A DNA stretch of 64,000 bases from Siderastrea radians (Eukaryota > Cnidaria > Anthozoa > Scleractinia > Rhizangiidae): NCBI GenBank assembly GCA_964017195.1, contig OZ024889.1, positions 58,165,574-58,229,573 on the forward strand, in the 5' to 3' direction. The notes under the pieces are model-generated. The model was not told the DNA's origin, made no database searches, and worked only from the letters and a program-made list of their open reading frames with translations. Position numbers and translations under genes: made by a program. How positions within the stretch are numbered: position 1 is the first letter of the stretch; each line of letters starts with the position of its first letter. Positions 24,801-36,656 of this stretch are shown one piece after another.

Positions 24801-27800
24801 TGTAAAAGGGGCGGCTGTCAAGAATCGCAAGTTGGCTATTCAGTTTAACCACTTCTGGTGTATAGTAAAAAAAGTTTGTTCAGCTTCACTTTCTCAAGTA
24901 AGCAATAGCGTATTATTGACTCTCAGACTATTCTCTATGTTGGACCACGCTTTTTTGAATTGACATTGACAGCCATAAACCTTTCCACATGGTTTAAGCA
25001 TGTAAAACTAACCTCATGATAAGGGTGCACGTGCACAGTTTTACTGTAGAGAGTGTCAAAACAAAACAAAACAGGACCAGACAAACAAGCAAATTAATCG
25101 GTTGTCGACCATATACCAAGTCCCAAGGTAGGTCAAAAAGAACACGGAAGAACGACAACAACAACAACAACAACAACAACAGCATTGCAATAGACTTGCC
25201 AATAGTAGACTTGACTTGACAGTAGACTTGGTCTGTGGGGCATCACCCAGAAAAAGGTAGGGTACAGAGGCGACTGAAAAAATCTTTTCTTTTGTGATTT
25301 TCCCCAGCCTTTAGAAATTCACGAGACTGTGGCAGAATGCATGATATTTGCCAATCACTGGGTCGCGAAGAAAATTGCAGAGGCGTTTCCTAGCGCGGCT
25401 CTGGTAAGGCATCTTCTTTTATTTCGACTCCATCAGGTGCATAAACCTTGTACGCCCGGATAAGTATTAACACAGGCGTTGATATAACGTCATTCGCACC
25501 AGTGCGGACATTAGTAGACGTCTAATGTCAGGCGAGATCAATTCCAGACAAGGAGTGGGTGTGAGTTGGTCTCAACGCAGACTGCTGCCGTTTTATTGTT
25601 CCAAATAGTGCTATTTAGAGCAAAGCCAACAAAATGCTGGGCTTCATACGGTGCACACTAAACAGCAGAAGTGATCAGTTTCTACCAACTTTTAGATCAC
25701 TCTACTTGGCTTTTGTCCGCTCTCATCTAGATTATGCATCAGAGATTTGGAGCCCTATAACCGTAACATTGATAGAAGGTGAAAGATGATAGAAGGGGTA
25801 CAAAGGCGAGCCACTAGACAGATACTACCAGGACTGAACTATAATGAAAGACTCCAGAAACTTAATCTACTTCCTCTTGTTTATCGAAGAGAAGTTAAAG
25901 ACTTGACTACATTTTATAAATGAAAATGTGGATATTATAACGTACCAGTTGACAACTATTTCGAATTTTGTGCTGACAAAAGACTTAGATCGTACTCAAG
26001 CAATAAGCTTAAGCTTAATATATATAGAACAGAACTTTTCAAAGCTACTTTCTTTAATCGTATACCATATTTATGGAACAATTTACCAGATAATATTAGA
26101 ATAAGCAACCTTGGAATCTCTAGTTTTAAAAAACAATGTGAGGATTACTACAAAAATATAGGTTTTGATCCTGACAATCCCAGAGCTACATGGGTGTCAT
26201 GATGTTCTAACTCTAATTTTTGCTATATACTTTTCAATAATTAATTATTAGTCATGGGTGTGAGAATTTCAAATTTTAAATTATTGCTACATTTCTCTAA
26301 GATTTTTTCATTATTTTGTTCAATCTTAAAACTGTCCTGTAATTTTAAGGTGGACTATCTCGAATGGTTCGTTCGTTCCTCTCTAGTCTTCCTCTTTTGC
26401 ACATATTTAAATTTTCTTTTTTCTGTCATTGTAGCTTACTATATACGTACTTTTTATTTATGTAAATCTATATATTTTGTTTATATTACTTTGTGCAAAG
26501 AAAATGGGATAAAATTAAGAAAATTAAAATTATTTTTCCGATTAGTGTTGGTATTGTGGAGTTGATACAACAAAACAGTTTTGTTTTGCTCATAAAAGTC
26601 AACCACATCACGAATTCCACTATCAGGAAATTGGCCTTTCTCTTTGCCTTTGTAGCAGCCATATTTTCGAATCAGTCTGCTTGCTCGGACACACTAGTCT
26701 GTAAGTGTGCAAATTTGTTTACGTGGCTGAGTTTACATAGTAATACGTAATAAAGCTAGTGCAACCGATTCTAACTTCAGGCGTACGTCCAACGCAAGTC
26801 GAGACTTGTGCCTTCGGACGTACGGTGAACGTCTGACGTAAGGATTAGCCGTACGACCAACCTTTATGCAACCTACCCCAGGCTCTTAGCCCGGTGAAGT
26901 ATGATCATCGGCCGGGTGAGTGTAGTCCTTAGAAAGACTCTTCATGGTGTCACTTACCCGGACCATCATTCTTCACCCACTTATGATATGACTCCAGGGT
27001 TCAAGCAGTTTACAATACGACGACCCTAGTCTGTTAGCCCAACACCTTCTGCCCAAACCGCACTCTTATCAGAGTATATGAATTACTTCTTTCAGCTGCG
27101 TCATCATCCGTTACCAAGGAAACAGCACTTTTCAAACCTTATGCATTGTGCGTCTTCCAAAGGATTTGCAATTGACACAAGGTATTGTTTTTGGTAGATT
27201 TATGGCGTAAAAATCCTAATAGGTGGTCAGTGGTCCAGAATTCAACTCCTTTGCGCTTTGTTAACAGCCAAATGCCCAGCCTCCAGCCAGTTGGAGGCAG
27301 CAGTTTGTTTGTTTGAAATATATGTTTCATACAGACAACTTTACAAGCGTCTAGCTTGCATGTGATCTAGTTTGGATGTCCTTGGTACACTTAAATAAAA
27401 ATGGCATATTTTCCGGCGTATTTGATTTCGCGAAATCGACGGACCCTAATAAGCTTATTTTCCCCAATAGTCCTTTAATTACCTTAAAGCATTCTCTTAT
27501 TTTGTGTATTCAGACTTGTTGTGTAGCCTTCTGTAGCAGCAAGAAACATTTAGTTACAGCACACTTACTAGGAAACGCTATAGTAATGTTCATAGGCTAA
27601 AGCTATGTTAAACACGAATACTTCCCGTGCTTCATTTTTCCTTTTTCTTTGGTAGCTCTTAGTAAGTTTTTACTTTTGTTTTCAGCTCCAATAAATCTCT
27701 GGCAGACTCGCTGGACGAATGTGTTGATCTAAAGGATCCTAACTTTAACAAGGTACCGTCAAATTGCGTTACGTCCTCTTATATATCGAGCAACCTGACT

Positions 27801-29663
27801 TCCCGTCATTTCTCTATTCCGACTTTATCCAGGACGTAGCCGGGGTATCAGCTATATTCTAAGTCTGACAATCTAAGTTGTCAAATTTTCAACTTTTGTA
27901 CGAAAATTATGGATCGGCAGGGTTTTCCAACTACTGACTGCAATCTGCATGGATACTTCGCGAATCAAGTTAGTTTCTTTCAATAAGGGGGCTGCTTTCT
28001 TTTGATAGACTACCCCTTTCTTTTTTAACACCAGCCATGCTTGGGAACTTTGCTTGTTTTTGTTTTTTCAACTCTCTACAGATTATCCGTTCTCTTGCAA
28101 CGCAAGCCATGTCGAATGCTCTTTACTTCTCAACTGGCTCCTTATCACCTGAAAATTTCTTCCACTATGGACTTGCCTTGGATCGCTACACGCATTTCAC
28201 GTCACCAATAAGGAGATACGCCGATGTTGTTGTAAGTGCTTTTTTCTCTTTTTAATTTATTTTTTTATCCCGCGTATTTTTGCTGTGATTGGCTTAGAAT
28301 ATAACCATGCAGCTGGGAACACTACCACTTCTACTGCTGTCGTGGCTATCCCACAAAGCGTTTCCACAAGAGGTGACCATTCTTGTCCTTTTTTTGGGGG
28401 GGGGGGGGCTGTTTACGTGGAGGGTGGAAGATCCTAGCACCGTGTAAACTACCTTCGTTCGGAAGATCCTAGTACTATGGATAGAAAAACAAACATGGCG
28501 GCCGCCAGGCGTTCAACTGCTAAAGATAGGCAGTTTTATTTGATTTCCAGCAACCACCCTTACCGAAATTTTTTATGTAAATCGAACGAAAATTTGTTTC
28601 GCCTTCTAGGATCTTCCTAAAGCTAGGATCTTCCTCCCTCCCATGTAAACAGCCCCTTACTCTGAAAACTAAGGCCTCTTCAAAGGTAACATGTACCTCT
28701 GACAGATCTTTGCCTTCTAGGTAGATTCCAGGATATTAGTCTTAATATTAGTCTTAGTCTAAAACTAAAAATAAAACTAAATAAAACTAAGGTACTAAAA
28801 CGTAAGGTACCATGCAGTCCTCAGTTGTTAGAAACAATTCATAACATACAAAAGTGATTAATGTAAATATACGTGACAATGTAGGCTTATGCATTGGAAT
28901 CTCGATATAACGAAGCCCAAGGGAGTGGCAAAATATGTTCGTTATAACGGGGGTTCGTTATATTGTGGTCCTTCTCTACGCATTTTAGGATAAGAGGGCT
29001 GAAGAATGTCGTCCGCTATAAATGTTACCATAAATGTGTCAATTTCGTGGCTCAAAATAGTGTAATCTTTCCCCTTGAATTTAGGGTAGACGTTTATGGT
29101 TATTGCATGAATGAAATACTTTTTTATTTTGTCTCTAGGTTCACAGACTCTTATTGGCTGCTGTCGAAAAAGACAATGCTGCTCAGCTCCCGAGCAACAA
29201 AGAACTGCAAGAGATTTGTAGTCATATCAACATTAAGCACAGGGTAGGGCTTGTTACGCTTGACTTAAGAGCGATCTTAGCAACAAGTAGAATAAAGAGT
29301 GAGTGTGTTTTTGAACAAGATAAATCAAATGTAAATCAATTAAGGTAGCTATAGCTTGCCAGGAATTCGCCACTGGTCTTTTGTAGAAGGAAAAAAAAAA
29401 CATATAGAGGATATTACACGGTGGTGCGAAGAGTGGTATAAACAACATTTTACGAACGTGCGCAGACAAGAGTAGTTTTGCACAAACAACAGCGTGAAAG
29501 CTGGAAATGGCGTCATCGATATCCTCACTAGTGAGGATATGGAAAATACGCCACTCGTCGGTCCCGGATGTAGTTTAGTATGAAGTTTACGAGTAGTTAG
29601 CTTTCCACAAAAACACTCTCGTCTATATAATAAATATTTATAAAACAACTAAGATACTGTGCG

Positions 29664-29694
<31 letters not shown>

Positions 29695-32600
29695 CAGAGT
29701 ATGTAAGCACAGTTGTGACGCCACGATCTTTGGGAGGACATACTTTATAAAAGCAATAGAAAGGTATAAAAGCCATAGAAAGTTATGCAAACCTTCGACT
29801 TCGTCTCGGGTTTGCATAACCGTCTCGAATTCTCCCAACCCCTCCCGTGTTTATATCAGGCTATGCAAACACTGAAAAAAAGTTTTCTATTGCTTAAATG
29901 TATCTAGAAAAAGATCTTGATACCAGTAAATTAATATTCACCAAGTGCGTACAGGCCCTTATTCTGTAAAACAAACGAACAGAAAGACAGGCAGATAGAC
30001 TATTTCCTTTGAAGTATTAACTTTTGAAAAGGTGCGCCCATTTTCTAAAGGAAAAAGTAAAAGCAATCAAATCTGAGAGGTTTGTATAAGTGATCATTGG
30101 CTGTGATCACATCACGGCAACTAATTTTAGTCCAGACCGAAATAACTCAATTAGCTCAATTTTGAGCAACCTTTAAGTGAAAGGTATAATTATTCTTTCC
30201 TTCTTCTCTCTACATTTCTATAAGGCTGCCCAAAATGCTCAGAAGGAATCTGTGGATCTTTTCCAAAGCATCTTTTTTCAAGACTTACCTGAAGATGATG
30301 ATAGGCGGATTTGTGATGCTGTCATTTTTAGTCTCAGAGCGAATGGCGTGCTCGTTTTTGTTCCACGGTGAGTATTAAACACACTGTTGATAAGAAAAAA
30401 AATAGCAAGATGAACGTTTATTCGTTTGTCTCACGATGGAATCGCTTTGAGTTGTTGATCGCGACGTTTCGACTGCAATACTGCTAGTCTTCATCAGGCG
30501 ATGAGGTCGATTGTTTACGTGTCGCTATATCTAGCATGTTGGTTCGCTGCAATTGGTGCATTTCGATCCTCGTTATTATTCCCACTATTAGATGTTGTTC
30601 CCTCACAGGTCCGCTTTGTGATTGATCGGCTGTTGTGCTTTTTGATCGTACGTATCCAAGCTTCAGGAATTTCGATTCCACTATCTCTATTGATGTTATG
30701 AGGATGAAGTCTTATATGAATAGCCTCTTTGACCCTACGCGTGTACCAGTGAGGGTCACGATCAATAAACTTAACTTCTTTCCAAATAGGAAGATGCCCC
30801 GTTTTGTTAGCGTGCTCCGAAACTGCGGAGGTTTGCGTACGAGCAAGCCGTATATCTCTGTTGTGTTCTTTTATCCTGTCTTGCATCGCTCTCCCTGTTT
30901 CCCCGATGAATACTTTGCCGCACTCACATGGAATCTTATAGACGACACCGTCTTGTTTAGTTGGTTCAAGGCCGTCTTTCGGTCGCACTAAGTGAGACCT
31001 AAGAGTTGTGTCTGATTTGAAGACGGTGCGTACACCTTGTTGTTGTAGGCAGCGGCGAAGAGCCTCTGGTACACCTTTTGTGTAGGGTAGAACCGCAGTA
31101 GATTTAAATTCCTGCGTAGGTTCTTTGTTGGCTGTTGGTCTTGTTGTCTTTGTGAGCTTTCGTACAAATGAAGAAGGATATCCGTTCGAAACAAGTAACG
31201 ATGATACATGTTTCTTTTCTTCAGAGATAGCTGATGGTTTTGATGTGAGGTGTTTGGCTCGGTCATATAGACACTTAACAATACCACGTTTCACTGACTG
31301 AGGATGGTGTGAATCATAGGCTAGGTATTGGTCAGTGTGTGTGGGGTTTCTGTAAACAGTGATGGTGAGAAGGCCGTTTGAATCCCTTGAAACTGACGTG
31401 TCGAGAAAGGGGATAGTGTTATCTTTCTCGATTTCCATGGTAAAACGAATAGTAGGCTGTTGACTGTTAAGATGTTGTAAAAAGCCGTCTACATAATCTT
31501 TACCTAAGACTGTAAAAGTGTCATCTACATATCGCTTCCAGATCTTAGGTTTATAGGTCGCTGTTGCTATCGCCCGTTCCTCAAACTCTTCCATGTAAAG
31601 GTTAGCAATAACCGCGGAGACAGAGCTCCCCATGGCTGCTCCGTCTTTCTGTTCGTAAATCGACCCGTTGTATTGGAAATACGTGGATCTTAAGACAAAG
31701 TTTGAAAGGTCGGCAATTTGTGTTGGTGTAAGGTTTGTGCGGTCGGCAAGACCGGGATCGTTCTCTAGGTTGCATAATGCGGCCTTTACGGCACCTTCGA
31801 TCGGCACGTATGTAAATAACTATTCTACGTCAAAAGATACCATGACTTCGTTTTCTTGTATTTGCTCATGGCTGATGGTAGACACAAAATGAAAAGAGTT
31901 GCTAACAGATCTCTTACGGTGTCTGCTTGTTCTGAGTCAAGCATTCTTCTGGCCGATTCAACTTTGGCGACTATTTTAGTGGCTGGAATGTTAGTTGGTG
32001 TTACTGCGAAATTCAACCCTTTCTCTAGTAATTATACCTCAGCATCGCTGAGGGGCCGTGACGATAAGTTAATAACCCATTTATTTTTGTCGACTCGAGG
32101 TGTTTGGTCAACATGAGGTGTTTTAGAAACCCGTGAGGGCGGCTGTTATGCTCCTGGCAGTGGATTCAGTTTCTCTTTTCGCATCTCCCTTACCTCTCTG
32201 AGTGAGTCGTATTCTCTCCCTAACTGGGGACCTCATAGAGGCTAGTTCGGCTACTCTGCGAGCGCCTTTAGTTGGAACTGGTGGTTGGACCCGAAGGTCT
32301 CGAGGAATAATGTGGCTCTTAAGGGCGTTCGCGCGAAAAACTTCTACAATACAGATTTTTTTTCATACTTTGGCTACAGTCAGATAATGAGTTACCTATG
32401 TCAGAAATGGAAAAAAATTGGGGGGTCACCGACTTCGTTTTCGAAATAAAGCGCGTCAAAAACTACCCCAATTTTGACAAATCGGCCCTCGTAACTCGAC
32501 AAGGCCTCAGTGCTTGTTAGTTGAAAAATATTAAAAATGATTCGCTGTAGACCCACTTTCTTAGTCAAATTTTACTTAAGTGGGTCTGTTAAGGAAATAA

Positions 32601-35600
32601 TTTGAACCGGTGTCATCCTTTTAGTTAAATTCAACCTCTAAGATCGACTTTAACGAACACCGTGCAGCTTCAATAATAGTAGAATTCGATGATGCGAGGG
32701 CAGAAAAGTTGAAAAAATCAAACTTCTACAATACAGATTTTCTTTAGATTATCGACAAAGAAAGTGATCTATCAAAAGAAAACATGGGGTCACCGAACAT
32801 CTAAGAGAGTTCAACCAGTGCATAGATATCAAAGTGCCCACTAGCGCTATATATCTCCACATTTCTTCAACAGCGCGCGCGCTTAATGCATGACGTGGGA
32901 TGACATCACGAAGTGACTTGCGTGCGCAGTAAGGATGCGCAGAAGCAATTGGCGCGAACGTCCTTAATACACCTTGTAAGATAGGTGAGGTGGTTGTTGT
33001 AGCGAGCGAGCTTACGTGAGCAACGCTCGTGGCGACGAATCAACCTTAGGGCTGTGCGCATATATTTCAGTTCAATGTCATGAAAGATGTGTGTATTGTT
33101 CATCGTGGTGTATGATGGGCAAGATGAACGTTTATTCGTTTATTCGTTTATTCATCGGGGAAACAGGGAGAGCGATGCAAGACAGGATAAAAGAAAACAA
33201 CAGAGATATACGGCTTGCTCGTACGCAAACCTCCGCAGTTTCGGAGCACGCTAACAAAACGGGGCATCTTCCTATTTGGAAAGAAGTTAAGCTTATTGAT
33301 CGTGACCCTCACTGGTACACACGTAGGGTCAAAGAGGCTATCCATATAAGACTTCATCCTCATAACATCAATAGAGATAGTGGAATCGAAATTCCTGAAG
33401 CTTGGATACCTACGATCAAAAAGCACAACAGCCGATCAACCACTAAGCGGACCTGTGAGGGAACAACATCTAATAGTCGGAATAATAATGAGGATCGAAA
33501 TGCACCAATAGAAGCGAGCCAACATGCTACAAATAGCGACACGTAAACAATCGACCTCATCGCCTGATGAAGACTAGCAGTATTGCAGTCAAAACGTCGC
33601 GATCAACAACTCAAAGCGATTCCATCGTGAGACAAACGAATAAACGTTCATCTTGCCTATCATAAACCAAGATGAACAATACACACATCTTTAATGACAA
33701 AGAAAAAATGGTTCTTTAACCCTATTCTGCGTGGGGGGCACGTCATGTGACGTCATCAAGTCGTACTATCTACCCATGAAGGGGCGTACTATCTCCCAAA
33801 GCCTTTTTTTCCCATAGCCAATCCCCTCCCCCCTCTCCCAGGCTCAGGAACGAAATAAAATGCCAGGCTGAATCCAGAAATGCTGCATTAAAAGTAGTAG
33901 CAACATCAGCATCCCTTCTCTCCTACCCCAGGTGTAATCTGTGAACTAGCCTTAGCCCCCCCCCTGACTTAACACACATAGAGATAGGTTGAGGTGTGGT
34001 AATACCATTGTGCTTTGTTTGTTTTCAACGATTTTGCAATTCTTGCTTTCCAGATACGGCTTAAAAGGTCCCGTTTACCTCAAAGACAAAACAGGACAAG
34101 TAATTACCCCTGCTGTGAAAGGGGATTCTGTGGTTTTTGGCCCAGGTACGTGTTAAGCTCATGTCTCAGAGTGTAATATAGGCAAACAAACGCAGTTTCT
34201 TTCTAAAGTTTCAGCCCTAAGGTACCCTCTAAAAATAATCGGTCCGCACACATGCGCACATGGGATGAACGTTATCTTGCGTGGCCTTAAATAAGATCTC
34301 ATAATATTATGGATACAACTGATAGTGTGGTTGCTGAAAAAAAGGTCAGGCCTTATGTGACTTGTACATTTATTTCTGTCTTGCGTGACTAGTTACATCA
34401 TGTAGCAAAGTGTCACAAAAAAAAATGTTTTGCTTGTTTTAAGCGAATACCTGTGGTTTTAACTAACGTATGCCCTCGGCTGATTTCTTCTCGATTACTA
34501 ATATGAATGGTAAGTCTTGCGTTAACATTGGCGGAAAGTTTCGTTTTGGTTCTAAACTTTGGCTAGGTTGCAGAATACCCCGCAGTTCATTTGCATCTCA
34601 CTGAATAACAATGGTGCCTGTTGTTTTTCACTCCATTATGCAAAGGATGCCGACACGTCATGTGGGAGTTGCGGGGTATTCTGCAATCGCTCCATATAAT
34701 TGTCAAGAGACCTGTGCCGCTGATCCAATCACATGTGGAAAATTTCACGAAACTTGCACGTTTCGTGCGAAACGTGCATGCATGACAAATGTTGAAAACC
34801 TGTGGACAAATAAAGAAATGAATAAACTGACGCGTGACGACAAAGGGATGAGAACGCCCATCCCAAGAATGCAAAACGAATAGATATGATCAGCAGAGTG
34901 CTCTTTCTGTCACATGGCTGACACGTTGGGCACAGTTAACTCTATCATGAAGCTATGGTGTTTAAATCTAGACCTTACCACTTATCCATGCTTTGACGTC
35001 TACAGGGCAGCTAACTCGTCACGAGTATCATATCACTGTCAGGAATAAATCTGGATCCTTCGATTTCCGACTATTTGACCACATCCAGGTACGATAGAAT
35101 TGTAACATGTATTATTTAAAACTGGGTTAGACAGTGACAGGTTATGAGCTAATATATTTGGTTAATGAACGCTCAACAACGAAGTGAGCTGAAAGTTTTT
35201 TCTCCGCGAGCAACCCGGCGTTATATTGTAGTCATTCATTGTAGAAATGTCGTATCAAACGTTTGTATGCACTGCTTTCTTTCAAGGTGAGAATATCTGT
35301 CAACAAATCCCGTGCTCATGCGCAGTCCCTGAAGCTGGAACTTTTGTCCATGGAAACGAGGCAGAGTCCCCCTCTTAGTGAAATGGACTCCCAAGATGAC
35401 GTGTCTCATAAAATGAAGAGAAGTGAGCTTGTCAAGGTAAGCTTCGTCATACGAATTTACTATATTGGTACTCCGTAGAATAAACAGTTAAACGGTAAGC
35501 TCAACAGAAACTGTCAATTTGTTGTGGAAGGAGCCGGGTCTTCTCTGTATAGAGGTAGAAAACACATCTCCAAGTTAGGCAATAGCACCCTTACACCATA

Positions 35601-36656
35601 TCAAATTAAAGCCTTTAAGGTGATTCCATCGAAAAAGAAGTTGTAATAAGAATTTGTTGAAACTTTGCAGAGTTACTAATTACACCTAGTACATTAAAAA
35701 AACAAAATAAAAAGAGGGGATCACCGTGTCTGATTTCACGCTACATGGCTGTAGTATATATAGGTACTTTGCTATCTTTAGACAGCAATATTAAAAAACC
35801 TATCCTTGTACTAGAGACACCCATTACTTCAACAAAGTTATAACTGGCAATGAAATATAAGCATTAAATTCTTATGATAGAGGTACAATGTTACAGTAAA
35901 ACGTCTTAAAATTGCCATAACAATGAAACTAATTTGAAATAATAGGCAACTCGAGCGTCTGCACGGTTCCAGTGAAACGCCTAAAATCTGACTGTAACGG
36001 TGAATCAACCGGAATATTTCAAAATTGAATAATGAAAAATTCTTGAAATTTGAATATATCATGTAAAGTCGTATTTTCCTTAAATAAATGGAATAAAAAA
36101 GTGGGGTCACCGAGTTCGTTTGGGAGAAAACGACCATTTATTTCTCTGAACAGCTCAGCTTCCATAGAAAACCTATCAAGTTCCGAACGCGCGCGCGCTT
36201 GTACGCGCGGTAATCACGCGATAAATGATGCGCAGAAATGATGCGCAAGGCAATTGAATGGAATCACCTTAACTGTGTATTTACCTGTTTAAGCCTTTCG
36301 CCGCCAGTTTTTTGCAGAGAGAAAAGTATATATCCTGGGGACGAGGTGATCACATTTGAGTATTTTCCTTTGTTTATTGACGCCTTTCTGCCTGAATTCT
36401 TACTCGTCACCTTAGGAACATTTCAGTAATAACTGTACAACTTTTTCTCGGATTCTCTCGAATTTGACTGTTGAGGTGTTTCTTTAATCAGGAGGTGAAG
36501 TCAAGTCGAGAGGAACAGGAAAGAGATGTTGCAATGCAAGAGCTTGATAGTGACTTTGCCAAACTGAAGTCAGAATTTGGCCAAACTCATGAGAGTGTTA
36601 GCTTTTACTGTCTGATGGAGTTCTTCAGAGAAATATCCATGAGGGATGAAGACTGA
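16604..36656 (+). CDS. DIS3L: DIS3-like exonuclease 1 (exosome RNase II/RNB), 3' 19 exons
   Basis: Host gene for the cytoplasmic exosome 3'-5' exoribonuclease. Exons, all with consistent phase: 16604-16683, 18040-18273, 19205-19273, 20181-20279, 20900-20992, 21421-21523, 21623-21720, 23987-24063, 24637-24716, 25308-25403, 27096-27181, 27686-27752, 28082-28231, 29139-29243, 30225-30367, 34054-34145, 35006-35088, 35287-35436, 36492-36656. They encode 689 residues to TGA. The RNB signature [13 protein letters not shown] keeps all active-site Asp residues, and [21 protein letters not shown] is split as usual near the end of RNB; an S1-like OB domain and a short acidic tail follow. [17 protein letters not shown] and the [10 protein letters not shown] region favour DIS3L over DIS3 or DIS3L2. 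The N-terminal PIN-like and first cold-shock parts are not recognised; the exons would lie to the left. Intron 1 has a GC donor (AG/GCAAGT). Intron 7's donor is weak (GTCTGT). Confidence 0.94.
19622..19830 (+). mobile_element. tRNA-derived SINE in DIS3L intron 3
   Basis: The head (19624-19697) looks like a degenerate class II tRNA with A box TGGCCGAGTGG and B box GGTTTGAATCC. The T stem is mispaired (CCGGG/CCCAC) and there is a non-tRNA body ending in CCACCAGTTGGGATTC and downstream. Fits a Pol III SINE rather than a functional tRNA. Confidence 0.7.
21755..21815. repeat. (AAT)n microsatellite
   Basis: About twenty uninterrupted AAT units in DIS3L intron 7. Confidence 0.97.
22008..23403. mobile_element. 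TTAA-flanked non-autonomous DNA transposon with internal minisatellite
   Basis: The ends are inverted repeats TCAGAGCTCGAGACTAAC and GTTAGTCTCGAGCACTGA, directly flanked by TTAA on both sides (22004-22007, 23404-23407), as for Kolobok or piggyBac insertions. The interior from about 22250 to 23050 is made of degenerate repeats of the type CTCAACGTTTCTCCGTACG with TTCGTACGA words. No transposase frame. Lies in DIS3L intron 7. Confidence 0.8.
24117..24200 (+). mobile_element. tRNA-derived SINE fragment
   Basis: Contains a GGATGGCGCAGTGGTGAGAG head matching a tRNA A-box region and a C/T-rich body with CTCCGGTTTCCCC. Preceded by a poly-G tract. In DIS3L intron 8. Confidence 0.5.
25154..25180. repeat. 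(AAC)n microsatellite
   Basis: Nine tandem AAC/CAA units in DIS3L intron 9. Confidence 0.95.
25620..26202 (+). pseudogene. LINE reverse transcriptase C-terminal fragment
   Basis: Translates to the post-catalytic tail of a non-LTR retrotransposon reverse transcriptase: [16 protein letters not shown], then [31 protein letters not shown] and a terminal [16 protein letters not shown] segment ending at a stop after TWVS. It is 5'-truncated, has a frameshift with TGA near 25790 and another TGA near 25921. Jockey/CR1-like clade is a guess. It lies in DIS3L intron 10. Confidence 0.8.
28405..28656. mobile_element. About 250-bp MITE
   Basis: Inverted ends: GGGGCTGTTTACGTGGAGGG at the left and CCCTCCCATGTAAACAGCCC at the right, each followed inward by GGAAGATCCTAG-type sequence. 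In DIS3L intron 13. A shorter terminus-like word (TCTCGATATAACGAA) at 28912 probably marks a further unrelated MITE fragment. Confidence 0.7.
30466..30497 (-). ncRNA. Hammerhead ribozyme-like core of the Penelope element
   Basis: Read on the minus strand: CTGATGA, a hairpin-forming GACTAGCAGTATTGCAGTC, then GAAAC. These are the two conserved hammerhead core boxes around stem II. Penelope-like elements are known to carry small hammerheads. Stems I and III were not convincingly resolved. The second copy (33564-33595, plus strand) has AAAAC in place of GAAAC and should be inactive. Confidence 0.4.
30515..32340 (-). pseudogene. Penelope-like reverse transcriptase with GIY-YIG endonuclease
   Basis: The long open frame (30515-31807) carries reverse-transcriptase motifs [20 protein letters not shown] and YVDDTF (catalytic Asp pair). 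A C-terminal GIY-YIG nuclease follows ([20 protein letters not shown], with the downstream EH). Upstream the frame is closed by TAG at 31820-31822, inside the motif A region just after the SFDVE word. Recognisable N-terminal Penelope sequence continues to about 32340 ([20 protein letters not shown]). One nonsense codon plus 5' decay make this copy non-functional. Confidence 0.85.
33130..33546 (+). pseudogene. Penelope endonuclease-domain fragment (second copy)
   Basis: An open frame equivalent to the last 130 residues of the other copy, beginning within GIY-YIG ([15 protein letters not shown]) and ending SDT before TAA. It differs by several substitutions (EH to EN, R to P), so the two copies are old or came from different source elements. 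Upstream bases are a scrambled TTTATTCG repeat. Confidence 0.8.
35619..36268. mobile_element. 650-bp TTAA-flanked MITE
   Basis: Ends GGTGATTCCATC and GAATGGAATCACC are inverted repeats, directly bordered by TTAA (35615-35618 and 36269-36272). The interior contains GGGGTCACCGAGTTCG, a word shared with 32420-32450 and 32790 in intron 15, so the family is present more than once in this gene. In DIS3L intron 18. Confidence 0.7.

Larger units (their letters stand above)
30407..33652. mobile_element. Penelope-like retroelement with inverted partial second copy
   Basis: DIS3L intron 15 holds a minus-strand Penelope-like element (30407-about 32340) and a plus-strand 5'-truncated copy of its 3' end (about 33118-33652). 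Outer ends are mirror images: both finish with GCAAGATGAACGTTTATTCG facing outward. Between them lies about 780 bp of GGGGTCACCGA-containing repeat DNA that is not Penelope. Sequence around the second copy (33076-33118 and 33655-33710) is itself inverted. Such opposed 5'-truncated partners are typical of Penelope insertions. Confidence 0.85.

Noticed and set aside
29517..29542. Palindrome around ACTAGT as a regulatory site
   Set aside because: Isolated perfect palindrome in a repeat-rich intron, without context to support a function.
30635..30991. 118-codon plus-strand frame in the Penelope element
   Set aside because: Antisense to the reverse transcriptase/endonuclease frame.
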